From Clostridiales bacterium (lineage in GTDB: Bacteria; Bacillota; Clostridia; Lachnospirales; Lachnospiraceae): a DNA stretch of 50,208 bases. Under the pieces are notes generated by a model, which worked only from the letters and a program-made list of their open reading frames with translations, made no database searches and had not been told where the DNA came from. The DNA lies in the NCBI GenBank assembly GCA_018366495.1, contig JAGZHZ010000019.1:1-50208 (forward strand), in the 5' to 3' direction. Below, piece after piece: positions 7,753-15,671 of this stretch. Each line of letters begins with the position of its first letter. The stretch's first letter is position 1. The position numbers and the translations under genes were made by a program.

Positions 7753-8700
7753 TCAGGACAGAAAAAGATTGATATATTCCAGAACCTGATCCGGTGCTTC
7801 AAGCTGCGGAAGCTGTTTTGTATTTGCAATGGAAACCACCTCGATAGCAGGGTTGAGTTTCACATATTGCTCTGCAATAGAGGAAGCATTGCTGACATGA
7901 TCGCCATAGAGGATAAAAATACTGTTGTTAATTTCGTGCAGCGCTTTACAGATATTGAAGTTTAAGAATAAACCTTTTTTGCTGGAAAGCAAAAATTTTC
8001 CATTGCTCTGTCCAAGATGTGCAGATTCATAATAGACGTCCAGACACTTTGTCTGAAGATGGAACGGATTAAACAAGTACTCTTCTGTAAAAGCGTACTC
8101 GATCTTCTTTTTGCTTGTTAAAATATGATAAACGGTATTTCCTATAATAGGAAGTTCTAAAATAAATTTGGCAACTTTTGACTTCTTTGTAGGAATCATG
8201 TTTAAGCTTGCAATACTCTCAGGATTTATTATAATAATCTTGTCAAACAGAGAAGGATTACTGTAGCAAGCCATGATCAGAAAAGAAGAAGATAAGCCGG
8301 TGACAGCAATATTTGTCTTTGAACCAATGACCTGCTGAATAAAATCAGATATCAGCTGTACATACAGATAATTGGTATATGTCATACTTGGTTTGTCTGA
8401 ACGGCCGCATCCCAGAAGATCAATTGCATAAACTGTGTGATTTTTTGAAAGTTTTTGGATCAGTTCGCTCCATTCGTATGAGGAAGAGGCAGGATCCAGA
8501 TCATGAATTAAGAGAAGCGGTGAGCCGGAACCGGTTTTAGAGTAAAAAACATCTCCAAATCGCCAGGAGAAACGGTGTCCCATATGTGATTTCAGTAAAT
8601 TTTTAGTAACGGCAGTCGCAGATAAAAATTTATTCATCAGATGAGTAAAAAACAGTGCGGTCGATGTCAAAATGACGGAATTTTTGATTTTATGTTTCAT
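7753..8700 (-). CDS. Alpha/beta-hydrolase-fold protein with altered catalytic residues
   Basis: 315 aa. Residues 8-30 form a hydrophobic N-terminal segment (membrane anchor or uncleaved signal). The hydrolase core follows: GSGSPLLLIHDLDP (oxyanion-loop strand, about 57-70), AIDLLGCGRSDKP (about 92-104), the nucleophile elbow G-L-S-S-S with Ser137, and the acid strand FILYGDHVSN. The usual GHxPxxExP histidine motif reads KQLPQLEAP, so the expected catalytic His is Gln (about 296), and the elbow ends in S rather than G. Catalysis is therefore doubtful. Start at 8700 chosen because AAAGGAG lies 8 nt upstream and the promoter TTGTCA-17-TATAAT is at 8774-8802; an in-frame ATG at 8802 would lie inside that promoter. 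It faces the replication fork, unlike its neighbours. Substrate unknown. Confidence 0.8.
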   Translation of the reverse strand: MKHKIKNSVILTSTALFFTHLMNKFLSATAVTKNLLKSHMGHRFSWRFGDVFYSKTGSGSPLLLIHDLDPASSSYEWSELIQKLSKNHTVYAIDLLGCGRSDKPSMTYTNYLYVQLISDFIQQVIGSKTNIAVTGLSSSFLIMACYSNPSLFDKIIIINPESIASLNMIPTKKSKVAKFILELPIIGNTVYHILTSKKKIEYAFTEEYLFNPFHLQTKCLDVYYESAHLGQSNGKFLLSSKKGLFLNFNICKALHEINNSIFILYGDHVSNASSIAEQYVKLNPAIEVVSIANTKQLPQLEAPDQVLEYINLFLS

Positions 8701-8773
8701 GATAGTTCTCCTTTCTAAACATTGACAAGTTCTGTTTAAAGAATTGGCAGCGCAGCATTTGATACATAAATCT

Positions 8774-8802
8774 ATTATAAAACATCTTAGTGGGGCTGAC
8801 AA
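8774..8802 (-). promoter_or_regulatory. Promoter of the hydrolase-like gene
   Basis: On the minus strand, TTGTCA (8797-8802) and TATAAT (8774-8779) are separated by exactly 17 bp. This leaves a leader of about 65 nt before the ATG at 8700. Confidence 0.75.
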
Positions 8803-9021
8803 TATCTTCTTTCAGAGAAACTTTTCTTTCAAAAAACTTGATGGGGCATCAGAAAATAATTAAAAAGTAGAAATGGAACTTGGCATGAACCGGGAATTGA
8901 GATAAGATGAGCGCAGAGACGGATGAGATCAAAAAATCAGAAATAAAAAACAAGGTTTGATTTCTGTTAAATACATGATACAGTGAAAATAAAAAATGGA
9001 CATAGAAAAATGAGATGGTGA
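8803..9021. other. Intergenic region, no gene seen
   Basis: A/T-rich spacer between the divergent hydrolase-like gene and the coiled-coil ORF. No open frame of note, no tRNA, no clear terminator. A TTGATT near 8958 could belong to a weak promoter for the next ORF, but no good -10 is placed for it. Confidence 0.4.
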
Positions 9022-9492
9022 ATGATGATAAAAGAATATATAGAAGAGAGAAAAGTTAAAAATCTCCAGAGAAAAAGTGAACTGGAAAAAAAATATTCCC
9101 AGTTATCCGAAGAGGAAAAAAAAGTAAAACTGGAAATCAGTAAGACAAAAGAAGAAATGAAAATGGAATATGATTTATTTTCACCGAGAAGTTTTGAGCG
9201 AATGGCAAATGTGAAAATTTTCGATATGGAGGAAGAACTGAAAAATATCATTCTGAAAAAACAGGAGATCAAAAGACAGATCAAAGAAAAAGAAAGAATG
9301 ATGAAGAAAATTGAGCAGATGGAAAGTGAGATCACGGATATTGAGACGGATGAGAAAATTAGTCTCTCCAAAGACAAAGTGGGAGAGATTGTAGGAAAAT
9401 TAGATGAATGTCTGAACTTAATGTATAATGATCGAAATACTTGTAAATCAGAATTAAAACAGGTGAAAAAATATTTGAAATCTTTTATGTGA
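9022..9492 (+). CDS. Hypothetical coiled-coil protein
   Basis: A 156-aa, very charged protein (E/K-rich) with almost continuous heptad-like helices: residues 5-50 and 65-115 consist largely of E, K, I, L, M repeats. No membrane segment, no cysteine pair, and no enzymatic motif is visible. A short non-helical break (YDLFSPRSFERMANVKIF, about 50-67) separates the two helical arms, suggesting a hairpin or dimer. Two in-frame ATGs (9022, 9025) are preceded by only a weak ribosome site. It lies between the divergent hydrolase-like gene and soj, near both parS sites. The name of the family is not recognised; a role in chromosome segregation or cell division is only suggested by position. Confidence 0.65.
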   Translation: MMIKEYIEERKVKNLQRKSELEKKYSQLSEEEKKVKLEISKTKEEMKMEYDLFSPRSFERMANVKIFDMEEELKNIILKKQEIKRQIKEKERMMKKIEQMESEITDIETDEKISLSKDKVGEIVGKLDECLNLMYNDRNTCKSELKQVKKYLKSFM

Positions 9493-9559
9493 ACTTTTAT
9501 TTTTTTCTATGAGATAGAAGAGTCAATGCCATTCAGATTTTTTTTGATTGCTCAGAAAA

Positions 9560-9606
9560 TGTTTCACGTGAAACATGTGGCATATTAAAAGGAAGGGTGC
9601 TATAAT
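9560..9606 (+). promoter_or_regulatory. Second parS site next to the soj promoter
   Basis: TGTTTCACGTGAAACA at 9560-9575 is an exact parS. GTGGCA (9577-9582) and TATAAT (9601-9606) with 18-bp spacing form a likely soj promoter, so the parS site ends one base before the -35. ParB bound here could affect transcription of its own operon; this is inference. Confidence 0.88.
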
Positions 9607-9635
9607 AAAAAAAACATAAGAAAGGGGAGAACAGA

Positions 9636-10403
9636 ATGAAAAGAGTCATTGTAATTGCAAATCAAAAAGGCGGTGTCGGAAAGACTACAACAGCAATTAA
9701 TCTTTCAGCTTCTCTGGCTGAGGCTGGGAAAAAAGTGTTGATGGTCGATATGGACCCTCAGGGAAATTGCACAAGCGGACTTGGCATTGAAAAGAATGAA
9801 GTTGAAAATACAATATATGAGTTGTTATTAGGACAGTGTAAGGCAGAAGAGTGTATTTATGAGAGTGTCTGTGAAAACTTATCTGTGATTCCGGCAAATA
9901 TGAATTTGGCAGCAGTCGAGATCGAACTTATAGATGCAGAAGAAAAAGAATATATATTAAAAAGAGAATTGGATACGGTGCGTGAAAAATATGATTTCAT
10001 CTTGATTGACTGTCCGCCGTCTTTAAATATGCTGACAATCAATGCAATGTGCGCCGGGGATACGGTTCTTGTTCCGCTGCAATGTGAGTATTATGCGTTA
10101 GAAGGTCTGAGCCAGTTGATGTATACAATCAATCTCGTGAAAGAGAGATTAAACCCTGATCTGGAAATAGAAGGCGTTGTATTTACAATGTATGATGGCA
10201 GAACAAATCTTTCGCAGCAAGTAGTCGAAAATGTGAAAAATAATCTAGATCAGAAGATTTATAACAGTGTAATTCCAAGAAATGTTCGTTTAGCGGAGGC
10301 TCCCAGCTATGGAATGCCGGTACTTTTATATGATGCGAAATCTACGGGAGCAGAGAGTTATCGAATGTTGGCGAGAGAAGTAATGTCCAGAGGTGAAAAA
10401 TAA
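9636..10403 (+). CDS. soj: Chromosome-partitioning ATPase ParA/Soj
   Basis: 255 aa. A Walker-type ParA ATPase that works with ParB/Spo0J on parS in origin segregation and control of DnaA. The deviant Walker A KGGVGKTTTAINL lies at residues 10-22, DMDPQGNCTSGLG at 38-50 and the Walker B-like region FILIDCPPSL at about 120-129. Length is normal for chromosomal Soj. GGGGAG precedes the ATG. The stop codon overlaps the parB start by one base (TAATG), so the two are coupled. Confidence 0.97.
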   Translation: MKRVIVIANQKGGVGKTTTAINLSASLAEAGKKVLMVDMDPQGNCTSGLGIEKNEVENTIYELLLGQCKAEECIYESVCENLSVIPANMNLAAVEIELIDAEEKEYILKRELDTVREKYDFILIDCPPSLNMLTINAMCAGDTVLVPLQCEYYALEGLSQLMYTINLVKERLNPDLEIEGVVFTMYDGRTNLSQQVVENVKNNLDQKIYNSVIPRNVRLAEAPSYGMPVLLYDAKSTGAESYRMLAREVMSRGEK

Positions 10404-11299
10404 TGGCAGTGAGAAAAACAGGACTTGGTAAAGGGTTAGATTCTCTGATTCCTATGACGAAAAAAGAAAAGACGGCAGAAAGAAAAAATGTAAATATAAA
10501 AGAAGCAAAAAGTGCAGAGACAACATTAAAAATCACAGAAATTGAGCCGAACAGAGAACAGCCCAGAAAAAATTTTAATGAGGATGCCTTGCTGGAACTT
10601 GCAGAGTCCATAAAAAACTTTGGATTGATACAGCCAATCATTGTACAGAAAAAAGAAGAGTATTATGAAATTATAGCTGGCGAGAGAAGATGGAGGGCAG
10701 CTAAAATTGCAGGACTGAAGGAAGTTCCTGTCATTATTAGAACATTTTCAGAGCTGGAGAGCGTAGAAATTGCATTGGTTGAAAATATTCAGAGAGAAAA
10801 TCTAAATCCGATTGAGGAAGCGCACGCTTACCGCAGACTGATGGAAGAGTTTCATCTGAAACAGGATGAGATTGCAGAAAAGGTTGCAAAGAGTCGAACA
10901 GCTGTCACAAATGCCATGCGTCTGTTAAAGCTGGATGAGAGAGTACAGCAGATGGTGGTGGACGATATGATTTCTACAGGCCACGCCCGTGCTTTAATCA
11001 GCATAGAAGATCCGGAAGAGCAGATTAATCTGGCACATCAGATCTTTGACGAGAAAATGAGCGTTCGGGAAGTGGAACGGCTTGTTCAGAAAATGCAGGA
11101 AGGCAGAAAAGAAAAAAAGAAGAAAGAAGAGCGGGAAGATCTGTTCTGCCGCGACATCGGGGAGAAACTGAAAGAAATTCTGGGCACGAAGGTTGTAATC
11201 AGACATCAGAAGAATAATAAAGGAAAAATTGAAATTGAATATTACTCAAATGATGACCTCGACAGAATTTTCAGTTTACTGGAGAGTATTCAACGATAA
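10403..11299 (+). CDS. parB: Chromosome-partitioning protein ParB/Spo0J
   Basis: 298 aa. Binds parS and spreads or clamps on DNA as a CTP-dependent sliding clamp, loading SMC and stimulating Soj. The N-terminus (GLGKGLDSLIPM) is the Soj-stimulating type of motif; residues 50-110 contain the CTPase/ParB domain with QPRKNF and the GERRWRAAK box; the central helix-turn-helix (LKQDEIAEKVAKSRTAVTNAMRLLKL) binds parS; the C-terminus gives the dimerisation domain. Two matching parS sites are in the window. Translationally coupled to soj. Confidence 0.97.
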   Translation: MAVRKTGLGKGLDSLIPMTKKEKTAERKNVNIKEAKSAETTLKITEIEPNREQPRKNFNEDALLELAESIKNFGLIQPIIVQKKEEYYEIIAGERRWRAAKIAGLKEVPVIIRTFSELESVEIALVENIQRENLNPIEEAHAYRRLMEEFHLKQDEIAEKVAKSRTAVTNAMRLLKLDERVQQMVVDDMISTGHARALISIEDPEEQINLAHQIFDEKMSVREVERLVQKMQEGRKEKKKKEEREDLFCRDIGEKLKEILGTKVVIRHQKNNKGKIEIEYYSNDDLDRIFSLLESIQR

Positions 11300-11327
11300 C
11301 GGATAAATAGTTTTAGAAAGGGATTAT

Positions 11328-11870
11328 ATGGAAAGTCAAATATTAGAATTTATAGGAATTGACCCTGGAATTATCTTTATTATTATGGCGCTGCTGATGC
11401 TGCTTTTGTTTATTTACATGGTGAAGATTTCTTTTAAGATGACGAGATTTTTGCAGAAGTATAAGCAGTTCATGAGAGGAAAAGATGGGGTTTCACTTGA
11501 AAAATCGTTTCTGAGAAGTTTTGCAGAACTGGATATGCTCATGGAATCGAGCAAAAATCATATGGAAGAGATCCGAAAATTAAAAGAAGTTCAGAGTAAA
11601 ACATTTGTCAAGACAGCAATTGTGAAATACGATGCTTTCAAGGAAGTCGGAGGAAAATTGAGTTTTGCTCTTGCTATGCTGGACCAGGAAAATAATGGGT
11701 TTGTAATCAATGCAATCCACAACAGAGATGGATGTTACACTTATATAAAAGAGATCGTAAAAGGAGAATCATATATTATTCTGGGAGAAGAAGAGAAAGA
11801 AGCGCTGAGGCAGGCAGTCAATTCGTACTCAGAAATGCAGAATGCTTATATTCCGACAGAGAGATCATAA
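11328..11870 (+). CDS. DUF4446 family membrane-anchored protein
   Basis: 180 aa. One N-terminal membrane segment (residues 11-33, rich in I, L, M, F) followed by a helical stretch and a small mixed domain containing the family pattern KTAIVKYDAFKEVGGKLSFALAMLDQENNGFVINAIHNRDGCYTYIKEIV. This matches DUF4446, a clostridial family commonly found directly behind parB; its function is unknown. It follows parB after 28 bp with an AAAGGGA ribosome site, so it is probably the third gene of the soj operon, closed by the hairpin at 11895-11962. Confidence 0.88.
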   Translation: MESQILEFIGIDPGIIFIIMALLMLLLFIYMVKISFKMTRFLQKYKQFMRGKDGVSLEKSFLRSFAELDMLMESSKNHMEEIRKLKEVQSKTFVKTAIVKYDAFKEVGGKLSFALAMLDQENNGFVINAIHNRDGCYTYIKEIVKGESYIILGEEEKEALRQAVNSYSEMQNAYIPTERS

Positions 11871-11894
11871 AGAGAAAGGAACATCCAAATTGAA

Positions 11895-11962
11895 AAAAGA
11901 GAGGCTGCTGCATTCAGATGAAAAAAGGCAATTTTCTGAAGATGCAGGAGCCTTTTCTCTTT
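11895..11962 (+). terminator. Terminator behind the soj-parB-DUF4446 operon
   Basis: A long imperfect stem pairs AAAGAGAGGCT and CTGCAT on the left (about 11896-11914) with ATGCAG, GAGCC and TTTTCTCTTT on the right (about 11941-11962), closing a loop of roughly 25 nt. The tail is TTTTCTCTTT. The -35 of the serS promoter starts at its end. Confidence 0.6.
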
Positions 11963-11988
11963 ACTAAAACTATAAAATAGAGTATGAT
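11960..11988 (+). promoter_or_regulatory. serS promoter
   Basis: TTTACT (11960-11965), 17-bp spacer, TATGAT (11983-11988). The block ATAAAATAGAGTATGATAT closely resembles that before mnmE. The leader to serS is about 175 nt and has small dyads (CATCGG/CCGATG, CCATCTGG/CCAGATTGG) but no T-box signature. Confidence 0.65.
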
Positions 11989-12170
11989 ATATAAGATATA
12001 AGTATAAGATAAAACCATCATCGGAAGAATATAGAAAGAATGAAAGATTTTGCCGATGCAGGAATAGAAGAGAGATGCCATTTGGCAGATCGAACCATCT
12101 GGAAGAGACCTGAATAAAAAACCAGATTGGAATGAAAGAAGAAAAGCTCAGGGAAAGGAAGAAAAAAATC

Positions 12171-13448
12171 ATGTTAGACATTAAATTTGTCAGAGAAAAT
12201 CCAGAAATCGTAAAACAGAATATACGAAATAAATTTCAGGACAGCAAACTGCCTCTCGTAGATGAGGTCATTGCACTTGATCTGCGCAACAGAGAAATAA
12301 AAAAAGAAGTAGAGGCGCTCAGAGCTGAAAAAAATCAGATTTCAAAAAAAATCGGCGGATTTATGGCGCAGGGTAAAAAAGAAGAAGCAGAAGAGATGAA
12401 GAGACAGGTAGCGGCATCCGCAGCCAGAATGGAACAGTTATCTGCGGAGGAAAAAGAAGTAGAAGAGACTCTGTTGAAAAAAATGATGATCATTCCAAAT
12501 ATCATTGATCCATCTGTGCCGATTGGAAAAGATGACAGCGAAAATGTAGAGATTCAGAAATATGGAGAACCGGTTGTTCCTGACTTTGAAATTCCGTATC
12601 ACACAGAGATTATGGAAAAATTTAATGGAATTGACCTTGACAGCGCAAGAAAAGTGGCAGGAAATGGATTTTATTATCTGATGGGAGATATTGCCCGTCT
12701 CCATTCTGCAGTTATTTCTTATGCAAGAGACTTTATGATCAACAGAGGGTTTACTTATTGTGTTCCTCCTTTTATGATCAGAAGTAATGTAGTGACAGGC
12801 GTTATGAGCTTTGCAGAGATGGATGCCATGATGTACAAAATTGAGGGAGAAGATTTATATCTGATCGGAACGAGTGAGCATTCTATGATCGGAAAATTTA
12901 TTGATACGATTATTCCGGAAGAATCTTTGCCTCAGACTCTGACAAGCTATTCTCCATGCTTCAGAAAAGAAAAAGGTGCACACGGTCTGGAAGAACGTGG
13001 CGTATACCGTATCCATCAGTTTGAAAAGCAGGAAATGATTGTTGTCTGCGAGCCAAGTGAGAGCAAGATGTGGTTTGATAAACTGTGGCAGAACACGGTA
13101 GATTTATTCCGTTCTCTCGATATTCCAGTTCGTACACTGGAGTGTTGTTCAGGAGACTTGGCTGACTTAAAAGTAAAATCTATTGATGTGGAAGCATGGT
13201 CCCCGAGACAGAAAAAATATTTTGAGGTGGGAAGCTGCTCAAACTTGGGAGATGCTCAGGCAAGAAGACTGAAAATCCGTGTGGCAGGAAAAGATGGAAA
13301 ATATTTTGCTCATACCTTAAACAATACCGTTGTTGCACCTCCTAGAATGTTGATTGCATTTCTGGAAAACAATCTTCAGGCAGATGGAAGCGTGAAGATT
13401 CCGGAAGTTTTACAGCCGTATATGGGAGGCATGAAAGAAATTCGCTGA
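12171..13448 (+). CDS. serS: Seryl-tRNA synthetase
   Basis: 425 aa. Class II aminoacyl-tRNA synthetase charging tRNA-Ser. Residues 1-110 form the N-terminal antiparallel coiled-coil arm (MLDIKFVRENPEIVKQNI, then E/K-rich helices). Catalytic motifs: motif 2 FRKEKGAHGLEERGVYRIHQFEKQE around residues 265-289, the CSGDLADLK segment, GSCSNLGDAQARRLKIR, and motif 3 NNTVVAPPRMLIAFLENN near the end. The internal ATG at 12171 is preferred to the upstream in-frame ATG at 12132, because the protein then starts exactly at the family N-terminus and AAAGGAAG precedes it. Own promoter at 11960-11988. Confidence 0.96.
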   Translation: MLDIKFVRENPEIVKQNIRNKFQDSKLPLVDEVIALDLRNREIKKEVEALRAEKNQISKKIGGFMAQGKKEEAEEMKRQVAASAARMEQLSAEEKEVEETLLKKMMIIPNIIDPSVPIGKDDSENVEIQKYGEPVVPDFEIPYHTEIMEKFNGIDLDSARKVAGNGFYYLMGDIARLHSAVISYARDFMINRGFTYCVPPFMIRSNVVTGVMSFAEMDAMMYKIEGEDLYLIGTSEHSMIGKFIDTIIPEESLPQTLTSYSPCFRKEKGAHGLEERGVYRIHQFEKQEMIVVCEPSESKMWFDKLWQNTVDLFRSLDIPVRTLECCSGDLADLKVKSIDVEAWSPRQKKYFEVGSCSNLGDAQARRLKIRVAGKDGKYFAHTLNNTVVAPPRMLIAFLENNLQADGSVKIPEVLQPYMGGMKEIR

Positions 13449-13497
13449 CGATAGCTGAATAGAGGTGCTTTGCGATCATATTGGTATGAAGTATATG

Positions 13498-13534
13498 GAT
13501 AAGGTGTCCTTAAATGGATGCCTTATCTTTTATC
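13498..13534 (+). terminator. serS terminator
   Basis: GATAAGGTGTCC (13498-13509), loop TTAAAT, GGATGCCTTATC (13516-13527): a 12-bp stem with two G-T pairs, followed by TTTTATC. Confidence 0.82.
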
Positions 13535-13558
13535 TAAATTTTATAGAGGAGGTGCGAG

Positions 13559-14431
13559 GTGCATCAGTATTTGAGAGCGATTGGATTCAGCGATAAAATG
13601 ACGAGGAAAGAGCTGGATATAATGCTGAAAAAAATGATTCTGGAAAATGACAGAAATGATGTGGTCAAACAGGAAGACGGAAGTACATTTGTGGAAATCA
13701 GCAAAAAATTTGGACCTAATATCGGGATTACTTTATGCGGTGAAGTGGATAAAGATGGATTTCATCAGGATTATTACTTTCCATATTTGGAGGGAGAAGC
13801 AGTATCGACAAAGGAAGGTCTGATTATTGAACAGTCAGGAGACGGAAATACATATTCAGGCGCCTGCGAGGATCCCAGAGTTGGAGTTACACTGATTTTT
13901 TATCTTCAAAATGCGGCTGCGCTGAAAAGAATAAAGATGCAGGGAGACTTCAGAAAAAAAGAACAGGATACCATATTGACGGCTCTTTCTCTGGAAGGAA
14001 AAATATTACTGCCTGTGTACCAGAATTCTATGCAGATGGCATATGAAAGAGAAAGCGCATCAAAGCGAAAAGATCTTCTGGCAGATGCCAGAAAGGGAAA
14101 TGAGGAGGCAATCGAGAGTCTGACCCTGGAAGATATGGATACTTACTCTATGATCTCAAAGAGAATCCAAAATGAAGATGTCTTTTCTATTGTAGAGACG
14201 TTTTTTATGCCATATGGAATGGAATGTGATAAATATCAGATTCTAGGGCGTATTATGGAATGTCAGGAAATAGAGAATGAGTATACGAAAGAAAAGTTAT
14301 ACCAGATGACTGTAGAATGTAACGATATTGTTCTGAAAATCTGTATTAATAGTAAAGATCTGTTCGGAGAACCAGAGATAGGACGACGATTTAAAGGAAT
14401 TGTATGGCTTCAGGGCAGAGTACAGTTTTGA
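13559..14431 (+). CDS. DUF3881 family protein
   Basis: 290 aa, acidic and probably cytoplasmic, with no signal peptide or membrane segment. It starts with the family pattern MHQYLRAIGFSDKMTRKELDIML and contains GDGNTYSGACEDPRVGVTLIFYLQN, which fits DUF3881, a family of unknown function found in Lachnospiraceae. The start is GTG at 13559 with GAGGAGGTG immediately upstream (13547-13555), spacing short but best available. It stands alone between the serS terminator and a promoter for the tRNA. No catalytic motif is evident. Confidence 0.8.
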   Translation: MHQYLRAIGFSDKMTRKELDIMLKKMILENDRNDVVKQEDGSTFVEISKKFGPNIGITLCGEVDKDGFHQDYYFPYLEGEAVSTKEGLIIEQSGDGNTYSGACEDPRVGVTLIFYLQNAAALKRIKMQGDFRKKEQDTILTALSLEGKILLPVYQNSMQMAYERESASKRKDLLADARKGNEEAIESLTLEDMDTYSMISKRIQNEDVFSIVETFFMPYGMECDKYQILGRIMECQEIENEYTKEKLYQMTVECNDIVLKICINSKDLFGEPEIGRRFKGIVWLQGRVQF

Positions 14432-14466
14432 GATAGACAGCGTTTGTCTATGAATCAAAAAGATAA

Positions 14467-14495
14467 TTGACAAAAATTTATAGAACAAGTATAAT
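14467..14495 (+). promoter_or_regulatory. Strong promoter upstream of tRNA-Arg
   Basis: TTGACA (14467-14472), 17-bp spacer, TATAAT (14490-14495): a perfect consensus. Transcription would start near 14502, at the base of the hairpin 14502-14550, and read into the tRNA at 14613. Confidence 0.8.
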
Positions 14496-14501
14496 TTAAG
14501 A

Positions 14502-14552
14502 AAACGGGCAGGATTTTTCGATGACAGTCATCTAAAAAGAAAGCCCGTTTCT
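14502..14552 (+). terminator. Hairpin between DUF3881 and tRNA-Arg (terminator or leader structure)
   Basis: AAACGGGC (14502-14509) pairs with GCCCGTTT (14543-14550), with an inner GATGAC/GTCATC stem. Only a short T tail follows. It sits both behind DUF3881 and exactly at the start of the transcript from the promoter at 14467-14495. Confidence 0.55.
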
Positions 14553-14612
14553 AAAACCTCAAAAATGAGGAATATGGCCTGAGTATAATCGGGATGTTAT
14601 TAAAAAGGATAT

Positions 14613-14686
14613 GTCCATATAGCTCAGTTGGATAGAGCACTCGCCTCCTAAGCGAGGGGTCGGAGGTTCAACTCCTCTTATGGACG
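14613..14686 (+). tRNA. tRNA-Arg (anticodon CCT)
   Basis: A full cloverleaf: acceptor GTCCATA (14613-14619) with TATGGAC (14679-14685) and discriminator G; D arm GCTC-AGTTGGATA-GAGC; anticodon arm CTCGC-CTCCTAA-GCGAG with anticodon CCT; T arm GGAGG-TTCAACT-CCTCT. CCA is not encoded. Reads the AGG arginine codon. Its 3' side is followed by an accessory block (14796-18788). Confidence 0.96.
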
Positions 14687-14750
14687 CTGGATGAAAAAAC
14701 CGAAAGCCTTTAGAGATAAGGGGCTGAGGTTAAAAAAAGCAAGTTTTGAA

Positions 14751-14792
14751 AAGGCAGCATAGCCCTGTTGTAAGGACTATGCTGCTTTTTCG
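14751..14792. terminator. Bidirectional-looking terminator between tRNA-Arg and the SirTM gene
   Basis: GCAGCATAG (14754-14762) with inner CCT pairs with AGG and CTATGCTGC (14777-14785), followed by TTTTT on the + strand; on the - strand the same stem is followed by CCTTTTC. It lies just past the stop of the minus-strand sirtuin gene. Confidence 0.8.
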
Positions 14793-14795
14793 TGT

Positions 14796-15671
14796 CTATG
14801 AGCTTATTAAAGCATCCAATATTTCTCCAATATCTCCATTTATACAAATTGACTGTGACGAGATTTCTTCCGGATAAACTGCTTGGCCTGCGTTGATACA
14901 GGCATAGGTATATTGTGAATTTTGTGCTGTCATATGCCAAAATGGATATTTGATAATGATGGGGGTATTATACCCGACTCCCAACTCCAAGAATAAAACT
15001 TTTTCGTTCTTTCTTGACTGTAGAAAATTTTCATATCGTTCCGCTGCGCTATGCCATCCAGCATCCTCTGCAAAGCGGTCATCAGAACGCAGATTCATGG
15101 TCATGGGTTTACCGCAATATGGACAAACAGGCAATAATTCAGTGGGAATACGCATATTTTTCTGGTCTTTCAACATTTGGAGAATGGTAATTTCATTATC
15201 AAAGGTTTCCTGACAGCATGGCTGAGAGCATTGAAACAAGCCATAATCTCCTTGGGTGTAGAACAACCGCTTTTTGTCAAAACCAGCTTTTTGAAAGCAA
15301 TGATCTACATTTGTTGTAATAACAAAATAGTCTTTACTTGCAATCAGCTTTAAAAGATCTTGATAAATAGGTTTTGGTGCATCCAAATAGCGGTTGATAT
15401 AGATATAACGACTCCAATATGCCCAATGTTCTTCAAAGGTAGAAAAAGGATAAAAACCACCGGAATACATATCTTTAAAACCATATTTTTGAATAAAATC
15501 TGAAAAATACTGTTCAAACCGTTGTCCAGAATAAGTAAATCCAGCAGAGGCAGAAAGTCCTGCCCCACCTCCAACGACAACCGCATCAGCCTTCTGTAAA
15601 GCGTTTCGCAGCCGTTCAATCTCCTGTGAGCAATCGTTTATAGATTTCTTTATCCACATCTTTGAAAACAT
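14796..15671 (-). CDS. Class M sirtuin (SirTM), protein ADP-ribosyltransferase
   Basis: 291 aa. The Rossmann NAD loop GGGAGLSASAG is at 34-44, the TTNVDH motif at 119-124 (Asn121), and TQGDYG at 139-144, where Gln140 stands at the place of the catalytic His of deacetylating sirtuins. Four cysteines (C148, C152 or C153, C183, C186) form the zinc site. This His-to-Gln change and the macrodomain neighbour are the hallmarks of SirTM enzymes, described in staphylococci and streptococci as lipoylation-dependent ADP-ribosyltransferases acting on a GcvH-like protein. The gene overlaps the macrodomain gene upstream by 56 bp; AAGGTG precedes the ATG. The GcvH-L and LplA2 genes found in the extended operon are not adjacent here. 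Target unknown. Confidence 0.86.
   Translation of the reverse strand: MFSKMWIKKSINDCSQEIERLRNALQKADAVVVGGGAGLSASAGFTYSGQRFEQYFSDFIQKYGFKDMYSGGFYPFSTFEEHWAYWSRYIYINRYLDAPKPIYQDLLKLIASKDYFVITTNVDHCFQKAGFDKKRLFYTQGDYGLFQCSQPCCQETFDNEITILQMLKDQKNMRIPTELLPVCPYCGKPMTMNLRSDDRFAEDAGWHSAAERYENFLQSRKNEKVLFLELGVGYNTPIIIKYPFWHMTAQNSQYTYACINAGQAVYPEEISSQSICINGDIGEILDALISS

Noticed and set aside
11989..12170. T-box riboswitch before serS
   Set aside because: The conserved T-box sequence and a matching Ser specifier stem could not be found.
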